A stretch of DNA of 64,000 bases from Pseudomonas mandelii (GCF_900106065.1 NZ_LT629796.1:4743501-4807500); one strand, 5' to 3'. Positions 18,886 through 27,751 are shown, numbered from the stretch's first letter. The notes: generated by a model from the sequence alone, not told the origin. Made by a program: numbers and translations.

Positions 18886-19575
18886 TCAGGTGAGACTTTT
18901 CCCCCGTACTATTTTTTGAATCAGGCAATAGCCACGATTCCTCACGGCCCGGAACAAACGTTCACCATTGCTGGCACTCTTGAACTTTTCCTGTAGCCTG
19001 CTCAAGCACATTTCCAGGCCTCGATAATGCTCGGGTTCTCTGCCGATGCTCCGAATAAGATCATCTTTACTTACGACTCGCTCATCATGGTGCAGCATTT
19101 TCTTGACCAGTGTGGCTTCTAGCCCGGTCAAGACAACCTCTACGTCATCTTTGATCAACGCACCATTGCCATGACTCAATCGCCAGGCTTCTGTATAGGG
19201 ATAATGCGGTTTTACCGCCTCATTGAGGAGTGAATCCTGGGTGTTTTCCCGGTCTTCATCTGCCCGTGAGGATATGTTGCTGAACCGCGTATCGGACTGG
19301 GCCGCTCGCCACTCGGATTCGAATGAAGAGAGAATGCGCTGTGTATCATGTCTGATAACGGGAGGGACAATTCTGTCCAGGTGAGGGGAAATAAATTCCA
19401 TTAGTTTAGGGGCGGATGAGGGTAGGGCAACACCCTCGACAAACATCTTTGCCTGCGACGTACCAAATGAGTTATATCGCTCGCTCGATAATAATGCCTC
19501 AAGCTCTAGTTGTAATGCCGGGCTGTGAGTAACGACGACAAAATATTTTCTGGGGAGGGGTGTACTGCTTTCCAT
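18886..19575 (-). CDS. OmpR-type winged-helix regulator with atypical N-terminus
   Basis: The C-terminal 80 residues form a trans_reg_C (OmpR/PhoB) DNA-binding domain: VVLTGLEATLVKKMLHHDERVVSKDDLIRSI through LSRLQEKF and FRAVRNRGYCLI. The first 110 residues start like a receiver (KYFVVVTHSPALQLELEALL) but show no recognisable phospho-acceptor Asp or C-terminal Lys. Phosphorylation by a standard histidine kinase is therefore doubtful. It is the last gene of a three-gene reverse operon, 29 bp after the EAL-like gene. Its closeness to the polysaccharide genes suggests, but does not prove, that they are its targets. Confidence 0.75.
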   Translation of the reverse strand: MESSTPLPRKYFVVVTHSPALQLELEALLSSERYNSFGTSQAKMFVEGVALPSSAPKLMEFISPHLDRIVPPVIRHDTQRILSSFESEWRAAQSDTRFSNISSRADEDRENTQDSLLNEAVKPHYPYTEAWRLSHGNGALIKDDVEVVLTGLEATLVKKMLHHDERVVSKDDLIRSIGREPEHYRGLEMCLSRLQEKFKSASNGERLFRAVRNRGYCLIQKIVRGKSLT

Positions 19576-19604
19576 GTCTCTCTCCTGAAGGGCATACTCA
19601 GTTT

Positions 19605-20366
19605 TTAATTCAAAAGGTTGTCGGCAGGGGAGTAATGGCTCCCTTGAAAGTATTCAAACGGCAGCGCGCGCGCCAGTATATGGCTCGCGGCATGCTCCAC
19701 TCTGTCAGCTATGAAGGCGACTTTAGTGGTGTGGGTCAGCATGGTCATGCGTTCGTGGAGACGATTGAATAATTCGGGGTTGCCCGTGAGTTTAAGGCTT
19801 AAGTCTAGGGTTGAAAGAGGGATCTTGATATAGTCGAAAAGATTCAGGGTTGTAAAGATCTCGATACTTTCATTGTCGATGTTGTAACCATCGAACGCGA
19901 TTTCTATGCCGTGGTCTTTCAACAGATACACATTGTTGAGAATCTTCTTTTTTTCACTGAAACTGACCGCCGAAAGAGGCAGTTCATTGAAAGCGATAAC
20001 CAGCGTCTGACCAAAGTTGTGCAGGGCGTCGCTGGACTGTATCAACTCTTCCGCGAGTGCTGAATCGGCGAGGTCTGATTGTCCGACGCAGACAAATCTA
20101 CGACTTAAGTATTTGTTTTTGCTGGATATATTATGGTCTTTCAGCGAAAAGGCAATCAACCGGGTCTGCATGAGCACTTCACTGTAGATGCCGCTCATCT
20201 GCTGCATGGATGCCGCAAAAGATGCGTGGGCTGGCTGAGCCGGACTGTCGTCAAACTGTATTCTGATCTCGCTGCCAAATGGGCAGTCATCACGAGTAAG
20301 GATCAATTGTCGAGACAGATAATGACTCGCACGATAGATGTGTGACGCGCTCATCGTTGCGTTCAT
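19605..20366 (-). CDS. Degenerate EAL-like domain protein
   Basis: A 253-aa protein whose second half follows the EAL phosphodiesterase fold pattern: GIEIAFDGYNIDNESIEIF, LFDYIKIPLSTLD, VAFIADRVEHAASHILARAL and YFQGSHYSPAD. These correspond to the DDFG, DxIKID, E-G-V-E and QGYYFSRP regions. The EAL signature and most metal ligands are missing, so c-di-GMP hydrolysis is unlikely. A ligand-sensing or protein-binding role is more plausible. It sits between two OmpR-type regulators in one reverse operon, with gaps of about 30 bp on either side. Confidence 0.65.
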   Translation of the reverse strand: MNATMSASHIYRASHYLSRQLILTRDDCPFGSEIRIQFDDSPAQPAHASFAASMQQMSGIYSEVLMQTRLIAFSLKDHNISSKNKYLSRRFVCVGQSDLADSALAEELIQSSDALHNFGQTLVIAFNELPLSAVSFSEKKKILNNVYLLKDHGIEIAFDGYNIDNESIEIFTTLNLFDYIKIPLSTLDLSLKLTGNPELFNRLHERMTMLTHTTKVAFIADRVEHAASHILARALPFEYFQGSHYSPADNLLN

Positions 20367-20683
20367 AATGCAATAACTCCCTGCATATTAATCATCAGGC
20401 GGTCGAGATGAGACCCCTGACGAGACGATATCCATGCCCACGAATACTTTGAATGGCGTTGGTGCCATACATGCCTTTTATCTTGCCGCGCAGGCGACTG
20501 ATAGATTTTTCCAAGGCCCTTGGGTCATAAAACGTTATATTCAGACCCATGATTCTGGCGATTTCATCATGGCTCAGTATTTGATTTCTTGTTTCGGCAA
20601 AGGCTTCCAGGATTTTCATTTCCGGAAACGAAACATCCAGTTTTTTATAGTCTCCAATCAGGCACATACGCGTGGGGTCCAAG

Positions 20684-20691
20684 AGTAAACT
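20684..20691. repeat. Target-site duplication, left copy
   Basis: AGTAAACT, identical to 22111-22118 on the other side of the insertion sequence. Confidence 0.93.
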
Positions 20692-22110
20692 GGCTCTTCG
20701 CATTTAAGGGTGTAGCTGATTTCTAAACCCTCCTGACTTCAGCAAGCACCTGGCTATGTAATTGGTTAAATTTCTAAAGCCCAAGGCGGTACCTCGTAAG
20801 TGCTCAAGTCGCCCGTTGATAGCTTCTGTTGGACCGTTGCTGGTTCCTGGCCGGTCGAAGTAGGCAAGGATGCTCTCAGCGTATTTTTTCAGCGTTTCCC
20901 CCAAGCCTTTCACCTCGATGAGCGCTTTGGGCAAGTCGCTGGCTGTAATGATATTTATGACCTCTTCCATGAGTTTTTTACCACGTTTTCGATCCGGCTC
21001 GTTGTAGGCGCTGACCACCCGTTGGTACATGCTCCAGGTGCAATCCACTTCGAGGTGGTGCTCATCTGCAAACAGCTGGAACAGTTGCTTTTTGTTGGCG
21101 TCAGACAGGTAGCTGATCCGAGTCAGTAGCGTTCGACGGCTTTTGTAGAGCGGGTCATTTTTACGCCCTCTGCGGCCCAGGATGTCGTGTTGCACACGCC
21201 GGCGGCATTCATCCAGCATGTTGCTTGCCCAGCGCACGACATGGAAAGGATCCAGCACGGTTTGGGCTTGAGGCAGGGCTTCTTGCGCTGCAGATTTAAA
21301 CCCCGTAAAACCGTCCATGGCAATGCTTTCGATCTGGTCACGCCACGATTTGGGGCGACTCTGTAGCCATTGCTTAAAGGCTTGTTTGGAGCGGCCTTCC
21401 AGCACATCGAGCAAGCGGGCCGGCCCGTTTTTGTTACGCACGGGCGTAAGGTCAACCACGATGGTGACGTACTTGTCACCACAGCGTGTATGTCGCCAAA
21501 CATGCTCATCCACGCCCAGCACGGTCACACCGTCAAAACGTGTCGAGTCATTAAAAAGCAGGCGCCGTCCTTCGTTGATAATGGCATTATTAGCGGTGTG
21601 CCATGCAACATCAAGCTGGCTCGCAACACGAGATACCGACAGATGATCCAGCACGATGGCAGCTAATGCCCAGCGTATCGCCCCATATGAAAGCTTTGAA
21701 CGTGGAGGTGCTGCACTGTTTGTATCTTCATGCCAGAAACAGCCGCAAGCACAACGCCAGCGACGGATACGCAGCAGCAATCTGGTTGGTCGTTGTCCGT
21801 AAGGTGTGTGAGCAAGATGCCTATCGACAGTACCGCGTGAAACACCAGCAGCCCCGCACTTGGGGCATGGCTCGGGTGCTTTGGTTAAACGACATTCGAT
21901 GACGGCGCGCTCTGCACAAAGATGTTGTCCAGTGGCAGTCAGGCCGAGGTTATTCAGTTGGCAAAAGCTGGAAAGATCAGGGCTAGAAAAGGTAAGATTG
22001 TTCACGTCGGGGGCTTAGTTTTTGTTGGTGTGAGAGCTTACATTTTCTAAGATCCTCGACTCCTTTTCCAGCCGGTCAGATTTTTTCTACACCCTTAAAT
22101 GCGAAGAGCC
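20692..22110 (-). mobile_element. Complete ISL3-family insertion sequence (1419 bp)
   Basis: Bounded by 24-bp perfect inverted repeats at 20692-20715 and 22087-22110, each beginning GGCTCTTCGCATTTAAGGG from the outside. It is flanked by an 8-bp direct duplication AGTAAACT (20684-20691 and 22111-22118). It holds one transposase gene whose stop codon lies inside the left repeat. The 8-bp target duplication and element size are what the ISL3 family normally shows. Perfect ends and an intact transposase suggest a recent insertion. Confidence 0.95.
20704..22005 (-). CDS. ISL3-family transposase
   Basis: DDE transposase of 433 aa. It has an N-terminal zinc-finger region (CPKCGAAGVSRG, then RRWRCACGCFW) and a helix-turn-helix segment (HLSVSRVASQLDVAWHTANN). 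The catalytic core has VLGVDEHVWRH (first Asp), VLDPFHVVRWA (second Asp) and GPTEAINGRLEHLRGTALGFRN (Glu). The GTG start at 22005 lacks an obvious ribosome-binding site. The TAA stop falls inside the left inverted repeat and is followed at once by an ATG that reads into the disrupted host gene. Confidence 0.95.
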   Translation of the reverse strand: MNNLTFSSPDLSSFCQLNNLGLTATGQHLCAERAVIECRLTKAPEPCPKCGAAGVSRGTVDRHLAHTPYGQRPTRLLLRIRRWRCACGCFWHEDTNSAAPPRSKLSYGAIRWALAAIVLDHLSVSRVASQLDVAWHTANNAIINEGRRLLFNDSTRFDGVTVLGVDEHVWRHTRCGDKYVTIVVDLTPVRNKNGPARLLDVLEGRSKQAFKQWLQSRPKSWRDQIESIAMDGFTGFKSAAQEALPQAQTVLDPFHVVRWASNMLDECRRRVQHDILGRRGRKNDPLYKSRRTLLTRISYLSDANKKQLFQLFADEHHLEVDCTWSMYQRVVSAYNEPDRKRGKKLMEEVINIITASDLPKALIEVKGLGETLKKYAESILAYFDRPGTSNGPTEAINGRLEHLRGTALGFRNLTNYIARCLLKSGGFRNQLHP

Positions 22111-22118
22111 AGTAAACT
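22111..22118. repeat. Target-site duplication, right copy
   Basis: AGTAAACT, identical to 20684-20691; removing one copy plus the element restores the interrupted regulator frame. Confidence 0.93.
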
Positions 22119-22562
22119 GTGTTGCTTGTGCCATTCTGCGCTATTAAAAAACTCGGAAAGTACGTCCGGGTTATCTTCAGGAAGCGTACTGAATTTAATG
22201 CAGTGGTCGGCGCCGGCAAGATAGTATCTCATCTTGTTGTAGGTGCCTTTGCCGGTGATGGCTACAAAGATAATAAGGGCCTGGTTATCGGCACGCATAT
22301 TTTCCACCAGGGCGATGCTTTCATCAAACGCCTGAGGGCTGTCAATGACAATGAATACTGCACGGTATGAATGGGAGCCCTTATTTTTTCTAAACAAGTT
22401 GTTGAAGCACATAGTGTCAACGGGTATATCATGCGCTACATAGCTTGCAACTAATGTCCTGAAACCCTCAGCTAAACTATGGGTCCGCCCAATGGTGAGA
22501 ATACCCGTCACCTCCTTTGTGTGGCTGTGGCTGGTATTCGTTAATTTCCCTGTAAGCATCAT

Positions 22563-23061
22563 GCTTTGACTCGGCTGGGTGCTGACATTTGGATGTTAAA
22601 GCACCAATTCTCATTTGTGACTGACAATTGGTAACATTTCCCGGGTTTTCAAGCAGGTGTCACAATTTTTTTAACATTGTTGAGCAATCTGGCGAGATCC
22701 TTTGTGCCCCTGATGCTTGGCATGCACAGTGGCAAATAGGCATCATTGTGCCATCTTTTCGCGCAATGTCCCGCTTTTCCAGTTCAATAAGCCTGGGTGG
22801 GCGGTTGAAGCTGCCTTAGTTGGATTTTTATGGAGGCCTAATGAGTTACCACAACTAGGCTGCTTTAAGTGCCGGTTTTAGTATGTGTTTTGTTTGGAAC
22901 TAGCTGATTTTTCTTGTTATGTAACGTTCTGGTTGATGTTGACATTCATGGACAATTATTAACGTTGAGTTTTAATGCAGGTCTGAATGCGTTTTACTGA
23001 CTCGTTGGCGATAAAATCGTCAGTTCGTCAGCAGTTTTGCTTTTGTGGATGAGGGGGGGTA
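22563..23061. other. Intergenic region upstream of uppP
   Basis: About 500 bp between the reverse regulatory operon and uppP. It is AT-rich and must carry promoters for both. A TTGACA occurs near 22938-22943, but no well-spaced -10 box was identified. The only good ribosome-binding site is GAGGGGGGG just before uppP. No open frame here has a convincing start. Confidence 0.45.
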
Positions 23062-23895
23062 ATGGATTTTTGGACTACCGTAACGGTATTGATTTTAGGC
23101 GTGGTGGAAGGGTTGACAGAGTTTTTACCCATATCAAGTACAGGGCACCAAATCATTGTCGCGGACCTGCTCGGCTTCGGCGGTGAGCGTGCCATGGCTT
23201 TCAATATCATCATTCAACTTGGGGCCATCCTGGCCGTGGTCTGGGAGTTTCGGCGAAAGATCCTCGAGATCGTCACAGGCTTGCCAACCCAACGTAATGC
23301 GCAACGGTTTACCTTGAACTTATTGATCAGCTTTATGCCTGCCGTTGTATTAGGTGTATTGTTCGCCGATAAGATTCACGAATATCTGTTCAATCCAATC
23401 ACCGTGGCGGTGGCATTGGTAGTGGGCGGTATCGTTATGTTGTGGGCTGAGAGGCGGGAACATAGGGTGTATGTCGACCATGTTGACGACATGCGCTGGA
23501 CCGACGCGTTAAAGGTCGGGTTCGCTCAATGCCTGGCGATGATACCGGGCACCTCACGCTCAGGATCGACCATTATCGGTGGGTTGCTATTTGGACTGTC
23601 GCGCAAGGCAGCCACCGAGTTCTCGTTCTTCCTGGCCATGCCAACCATGGTCGGTGCCGCCGTCTACTCAGGCTACAAATATCGGGATCTGTTCCAGGCT
23701 GGCGACCTGCCAGTCTTCACCTTGGGCTTCGTCACCGCGTTCTTTTTCGCCATGATCGCCGTGCGCGGCTTGCTCAAGTTTATCGCCAGCCACAGCTACG
23801 CCGCGTTCGCCTGTTACCGAATTGCATTCGGTCTGGTGATCCTGGCCACATGGGCATTCGGTTGGGTTAACTGGACTGAAGCAGCAGCGCTCTGA
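23062..23895 (+). CDS. uppP: Undecaprenyl-diphosphatase (BacA/UppP)
   Basis: Inner-membrane enzyme that dephosphorylates undecaprenyl diphosphate to recycle the lipid carrier used by peptidoglycan and by the polysaccharide pathway in this window. Both family signatures are present: [14 protein letters not shown] (residues about 15-28) and [14 protein letters not shown] (about 160-173). About eight membrane helices are visible and the 277-aa length is standard. ATG 23062 is preceded by a G-rich ribosome-binding site. It is a monocistronic forward gene, convergent with dusA. Confidence 0.96.
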   Translation: MDFWTTVTVLILGVVEGLTEFLPISSTGHQIIVADLLGFGGERAMAFNIIIQLGAILAVVWEFRRKILEIVTGLPTQRNAQRFTLNLLISFMPAVVLGVLFADKIHEYLFNPITVAVALVVGGIVMLWAERREHRVYVDHVDDMRWTDALKVGFAQCLAMIPGTSRSGSTIIGGLLFGLSRKAATEFSFFLAMPTMVGAAVYSGYKYRDLFQAGDLPVFTLGFVTAFFFAMIAVRGLLKFIASHSYAAFACYRIAFGLVILATWAFGWVNWTEAAAL

Positions 23896-23948
23896 CACGT
23901 GAACCAGGCTGCGGACCCACCAGCCTGGTATTTAAAAGATAAAACGGA

Positions 23949-24968
23949 TTAACGCCCTTCAAGCAACTCAGCTGCCTGATCCAGCAACGCCAAAGGCTCT
24001 TTAGCCTTGTGGATATCCACCGACAACAACTGCCGAAACTTGCGTGCCCCCGGGAACCCGGTGCCCAGCCCCAGCACGTGCCGGGTGATATGGTGCATCG
24101 AACCGCCCGCATCAATATGCGCCGCTATATAAGGCCGCAACTTCGCCAGCGCCTCCGCCCGGCTAATCACCGGCGCCGTACTGCCGAACAATTGCTGATC
24201 CACCTCAGCCATTACATAAGGGTTGTGATACGCCTCGCGGCCCAACATCACACCGTCAAACGTTTGCAAATGCGCGTGACAGGCTTCCAGCGTCTTGATC
24301 CCGCCGTTAAGAACAATCTCCAACTCCGGAAAGTCCGCCTTCAACCGCGCCGCCACGTCATAACGCAGGGGCGGAATGTCACGGTTCTCTTTCGGCGATA
24401 AGCCCTCCAGAATCGCAATCCGCGCATGCACCGTAAAACTCGTGCACCCTGCATCCCGAACCGTACCAACGAAATCAACCAATTCCTCGTAACTGTCCCG
24501 CCCATTAATCCCGATCCGATGCTTCACCGTCACCGGAATCGACACCGCATCGCGCATCGCCTTCACACAATCCGCCACCAGCTGCGGATGCCCCATCAGG
24601 CACGCGCCGATCATATTGTTCTGCACCCGATCACTCGGGCAGCCGACATTGAGATTCACCTCGTCGTAACCGTGGTCCTGAGCCATACGGGCGCAGGCGG
24701 CCAAGTCGAGAGGGACGCTGCCGCCGAGTTGCAGGGCCAACGGGTGTTCGGCTTCGTTGTGACGGAGGAAGCGTTCGTGATCGCCATTGAGGAGCGCGCC
24801 GGTGGTGACCATTTCGGTGTAGAGGAGGGCGTTTTTCGATAGTAACCGTAGGAAAAAACGGCAGTGGCGGTCAGTCCAATCCATCATCGGGGCCACGCTG
24901 AAGCGGCGGGACGGCTCAGAACGGGTGGGGCTAGTGTTTACAGGCGCTTCAGGTTTTTCGAAATTCAT
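23949..24968 (-). CDS. dusA: tRNA-dihydrouridine synthase A
   Basis: FMN-dependent enzyme that reduces uridine 20/20a in the tRNA D-loop. Marks are RFSVAPMMDWTDRHCRFFLR at the N-terminus, VNLNVGCPSDRVQ with the catalytic Cys, VTVKHRIGING, FTVHARIAIL and LNGGIKT. The ATG at 24968 (339 aa) is preferred over a GTG two codons earlier. The gene points away from the prophage integrase at 25071. The 5' end of dusA is a known phage integration target, so its first codons and promoter may have been supplied by the prophage. Confidence 0.95.
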   Translation of the reverse strand: MNFEKPEAPVNTSPTRSEPSRRFSVAPMMDWTDRHCRFFLRLLSKNALLYTEMVTTGALLNGDHERFLRHNEAEHPLALQLGGSVPLDLAACARMAQDHGYDEVNLNVGCPSDRVQNNMIGACLMGHPQLVADCVKAMRDAVSIPVTVKHRIGINGRDSYEELVDFVGTVRDAGCTSFTVHARIAILEGLSPKENRDIPPLRYDVAARLKADFPELEIVLNGGIKTLEACHAHLQTFDGVMLGREAYHNPYVMAEVDQQLFGSTAPVISRAEALAKLRPYIAAHIDAGGSMHHITRHVLGLGTGFPGARKFRQLLSVDIHKAKEPLALLDQAAELLEGR

Positions 24969-24973
24969 TTGCA

Positions 24974-24989
24974 CTGGTCTTTTATACAG
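24974..24989. promoter_or_regulatory. Weak LexA-box-like site upstream of dusA
   Basis: CTGGTCTTTTATACAG fits the CTG-N10-CAG frame of SOS boxes, with an AT-rich middle. It lies just upstream of the dusA start, in the junction between dusA and the integrase gene. Only one half (ATACAG) is a good consensus match. Confidence 0.35.
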
Positions 24990-25025
24990 CAGTTTTTACC
25001 CATTTTTCCTTGTTTTTCGAAGTCT

Positions 25026-25067
25026 GTTGCTACAATGTAGCAACTGACTTCAGCCATGTAGCAACTG
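25026..25067. promoter_or_regulatory. Palindrome plus direct repeat at the integrase promoter
   Basis: GTTGCTACAATGTAGCAAC (25026-25044) is a palindrome with 8-bp arms. TGTAGCAACTG occurs at 25036-25046 and again at 25057-25067, exactly 21 bp apart (two helical turns). The second copy ends three bases before the integrase ATG. This looks like an operator or recombination-directionality binding array. Confidence 0.6.
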
Positions 25068-25070
25068 GAA

Positions 25071-26174
25071 ATGGGCACGATCACATCACGCAAGCGCAAG
25101 GACAACTCGACAGCCTACACGGCGCAGATACGGATCAATCGGGACGGGAAGACAGTTTATCAGGAAAGCCAGACCTTCGACCGCAAGCAGGTCGCCCAGG
25201 CCTGGATCAAGCGCCGGGAAACGGAACTGGCCGAACCGGGTGCCATCGAGCGCGCAAACCGCAAAGGCGTGACGATCAAGAAGATGATCGAGCAATACCT
25301 GGAGGAGTACGAGAAGATCCGGCCGCTGGGCAAGACCAAGAGCGCGACGCTGAACGCGATCAAGGACACCTGGCTGGGCGAGCTCGACGACTCGGCGCTG
25401 AGTAGTCAGAAGCTGGTGGAGTTCGCGCAGTGGCGAATGAGCAAGGAGGGTGGTGGCGTCCAGGCGCAGACGGTCGGCAACGATTTGTCGCACCTGGGGG
25501 CGGTGCTGTCCGTGGCGCGGCCGGCCTGGGGTTATGAGGTCGACCCGCTGGCCATGTCGGATGCTCGCAAGGTGTTGCGTAAGCTGGGCATGGTCAGTAA
25601 GAGCAAAGAGCGCAACCGCCGGCCGACACTCACTGAGCTGGACAAACTCATGCGACATTACTTTGAAATGCAGGCCCGCCGCAAAGCCCAAATTGACATG
25701 CCGAAGTTAATCGCCTTCGCCATCTTCTCGACACGCCGGCAGGAAGAAATTACCCGGATACGCTGGGACGACCTGGACTGTGCCCGACAGGCGGTCCTGG
25801 TGCGCGACATGAAAAACCCGGGACAGAAAATTGGCAACAACGTGTGGTGCCATTTGCCGGATGAGGCCTGGGCGATTATTCAAGCTATGCCGAAAACGGC
25901 CGATGAAATCTTTCCCTACAACGGTAAGTCCGTGTCGGCGTCTTTCACCCGTGCCTGTCCGCTATTGGGCATTGAGGATCTGCATTTTCATGATCTGCGG
26001 CATGAGGGGGTTAGTCGCTTATTTGAGATGGACTGGGACATCCCTCGCGTGTCGAGTGTTTCAGGGCATCGCGATTGGAACTCACTAAGGCGGTACACGC
26101 ATTTACGTGGGAGAGGGGATAGCTATAAATCTTGGCGATGGCTAAGGGAAGTATTAGTCGGTGCCGCTGTTTAA
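25071..26174 (+). CDS. Tyrosine site-specific integrase
   Basis: Phage integrase of 367 aa that would recombine attP with a site in dusA. The N-terminus GTITSRKRKDNSTAYTAQIR is an arm-binding-type domain. The catalytic domain has Arg at 222/223 (STRRQEEITRIRW), a Lys-bearing beta turn (DMKNPGQKIGNN), HDLRH at 307-311, His 333 in SGHRDW and the nucleophile Tyr 342 in RRYTH. No ribosome-binding site lies at normal distance, because a repeat element abuts the ATG, so expression may be low or controlled. The position next to dusA, facing away from it, fits the dusA-associated integrase group. Confidence 0.93.
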   Translation: MGTITSRKRKDNSTAYTAQIRINRDGKTVYQESQTFDRKQVAQAWIKRRETELAEPGAIERANRKGVTIKKMIEQYLEEYEKIRPLGKTKSATLNAIKDTWLGELDDSALSSQKLVEFAQWRMSKEGGGVQAQTVGNDLSHLGAVLSVARPAWGYEVDPLAMSDARKVLRKLGMVSKSKERNRRPTLTELDKLMRHYFEMQARRKAQIDMPKLIAFAIFSTRRQEEITRIRWDDLDCARQAVLVRDMKNPGQKIGNNVWCHLPDEAWAIIQAMPKTADEIFPYNGKSVSASFTRACPLLGIEDLHFHDLRHEGVSRLFEMDWDIPRVSSVSGHRDWNSLRRYTHLRGRGDSYKSWRWLREVLVGAAV

Positions 26175-26284
26175 GGTTTTTTCAAAAGCGAGGGTCGGTG
26201 GCAGTGTTGGATAGGCGCTCCTCGCCGGCCTACTCTGAAGCCTCTATCAATCGGTATTTCTTCTAACTTTTATTTGAGCTGAAC

Positions 26285-27598
26285 ATGAAATTGCCACCCC
26301 AACAAATCAACATGCTCCTGGAAAAGATAGGTTTTACCGTCATCGACGACAATAAGAAAAAATACATCTGGCAGTATAAAAACGGTGAACCGCTGTTTGT
26401 GAACATGGAGGCTGTCTCGGGAACATCTGCGGTAGTGATTCACCCTCATTGGATGAGTCAAGTTTCGGAACTCCAAGCGATACCAGGAGTCATTCCAGGG
26501 GCCGATTACGTTCACCATAGCAATATGAACGTGTTTCCAAAGCGACTGAACCGAGGAATCAAGCCGATCCCCTACGGTTTGCCGATAACGTTGGAAGATG
26601 AAAGTTCTCTGCTTGGGCTCCTGGGCGTTCTGTACCCATCACTTGAGACTAAGCAGGTTGACTCATTGCCCCCTGCATCCGTGAGCGACACGCCTCCACA
26701 AGAAAGTCAATTTATCAGCCATTCTGAGTTGCTGGCTTGGTTTGAGCAACACACTGGGCAAGTGCTTACCTGGGAGCAACTCCAGCAAGCTCCCGGTACC
26801 GTTACGATCTCGGCTAAGGGTATCTATAAACCCAAGGAGCTCGTTTACGCGCTATCAATTAGCCAAAGGCTGGACAGTCCCTACAGCGATCAAAAGCCTG
26901 TCTATCAAGAGAACGGAAGCTGGCATTACTCCTACGCTCAAGAGGAATCCCCGCGTGGTGATTCCGCAAGTCTGTTTACTAACCTAGGGCTGAAGAAGTG
27001 CATGGATGATGGGGTGCCTGTAGCCGTTCTGGTGCAGCTCTCAAAGAAACCTAAAATTACGACGTACCGAATGCTAGGGCTGGCCAAAGTTATATCGTGG
27101 AAGGACGGCTTTTTTACCCTTGAGAGCACCACGTTGGCGGAAGATGGCATCAAGGCAAGCCCAACTGCCGAAGATCCGTCCAGCTATTCGCCAACAGGAG
27201 TCGAGGACAACCGCGAACGCACACTCAGGGAGATTACTAAGCGTCAGGGACAGGGAGCGTTTCGAAGTGGATTGCTTACCGCCTATGAGGGACGCTGCGC
27301 CATCACTGGGTCCTCAGTTAAGCAGGTGCTGGAAGCTGCGCATATCACCCCGTTTTTGGGGCCAGAAACTAATCATATTGGTAATGGGCTTCTACTACGC
27401 AGCGATCTACATACACTATGGGATAGAGGCTTAATTTATCTTTGTGAGGATCTCAAGTTACAGCTCAAACCGAGTCTAGAAACCTCTGAGTATTTCGATC
27501 TCGCGGGTAAGAAAATTAGGGCGCGAACGGGCGATGCTCCGGGGCTGTCTATGGGTGCAGTCCGCGCACATCGAGAGTGGTGTTCGAGTATTGACTGA
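26285..27598 (+). CDS. HNH endonuclease, McrA-like predicted modification-dependent restriction enzyme
   Basis: A 437-aa protein with three parts. Residues 1-115 form an unassigned N-terminal domain. Residues about 150-290 resemble the SRA-like sensor domain seen in predicted restriction endonucleases of the COG3440 type (KGIYKPKELVYALSIS, LDSPYSD, NGSWHYSY, a conserved loop before LVQLSKKPKITTYRMLGLA). The C-terminus is an HNH domain: RQGQGAFRSGLLTAYEGRCA, then LEAAHITPF, GNGLLLRSDLHTLWDRGLI. It would cut modified foreign DNA. It lies between the integrase and the early operon, a usual place for accessory phage genes. Methyl or other base specificity cannot be predicted. Confidence 0.75.
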   Translation: MKLPPQQINMLLEKIGFTVIDDNKKKYIWQYKNGEPLFVNMEAVSGTSAVVIHPHWMSQVSELQAIPGVIPGADYVHHSNMNVFPKRLNRGIKPIPYGLPITLEDESSLLGLLGVLYPSLETKQVDSLPPASVSDTPPQESQFISHSELLAWFEQHTGQVLTWEQLQQAPGTVTISAKGIYKPKELVYALSISQRLDSPYSDQKPVYQENGSWHYSYAQEESPRGDSASLFTNLGLKKCMDDGVPVAVLVQLSKKPKITTYRMLGLAKVISWKDGFFTLESTTLAEDGIKASPTAEDPSSYSPTGVEDNRERTLREITKRQGQGAFRSGLLTAYEGRCAITGSSVKQVLEAAHITPFLGPETNHIGNGLLLRSDLHTLWDRGLIYLCEDLKLQLKPSLETSEYFDLAGKKIRARTGDAPGLSMGAVRAHREWCSSID

Positions 27599-27751
27599 GT
27601 ACGACGGTAGATCCTATCTGAGGTTCGGTGTTGTTGGTTTAGCAATTCGACCAGCGTAATCCGATGCAATCGGTGGTCGGAGCGAATGCAAATGACTGGT
27701 CAGGTCGAGTGCACACAGCTGGTCGAGCGGAGTGCAATTACGCAGTTAAGC

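Larger units (their letters stand above)
20395..22562 (-). pseudogene. Receiver-like/OmpR-type regulator split by an ISL3-family element
   Basis: The N-terminal part (22562 down to 22111) and the C-terminal part (20683 down to 20395) form one reading frame once the insertion sequence and one 8-bp duplicate are removed. The restored protein has about 246 aa, joined at HSLLLDPTRM. The N-terminal half resembles a receiver (YRAVFIVIDSP, GADHCIKF). The C-terminal half is an OmpR winged helix (SFPEMKILEAFAETRNQILSHDEIARI ending in IRGHGYRLV). It would be the first gene of the regulatory operon, so the insertion is likely also polar on the two genes behind it. Confidence 0.88.
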
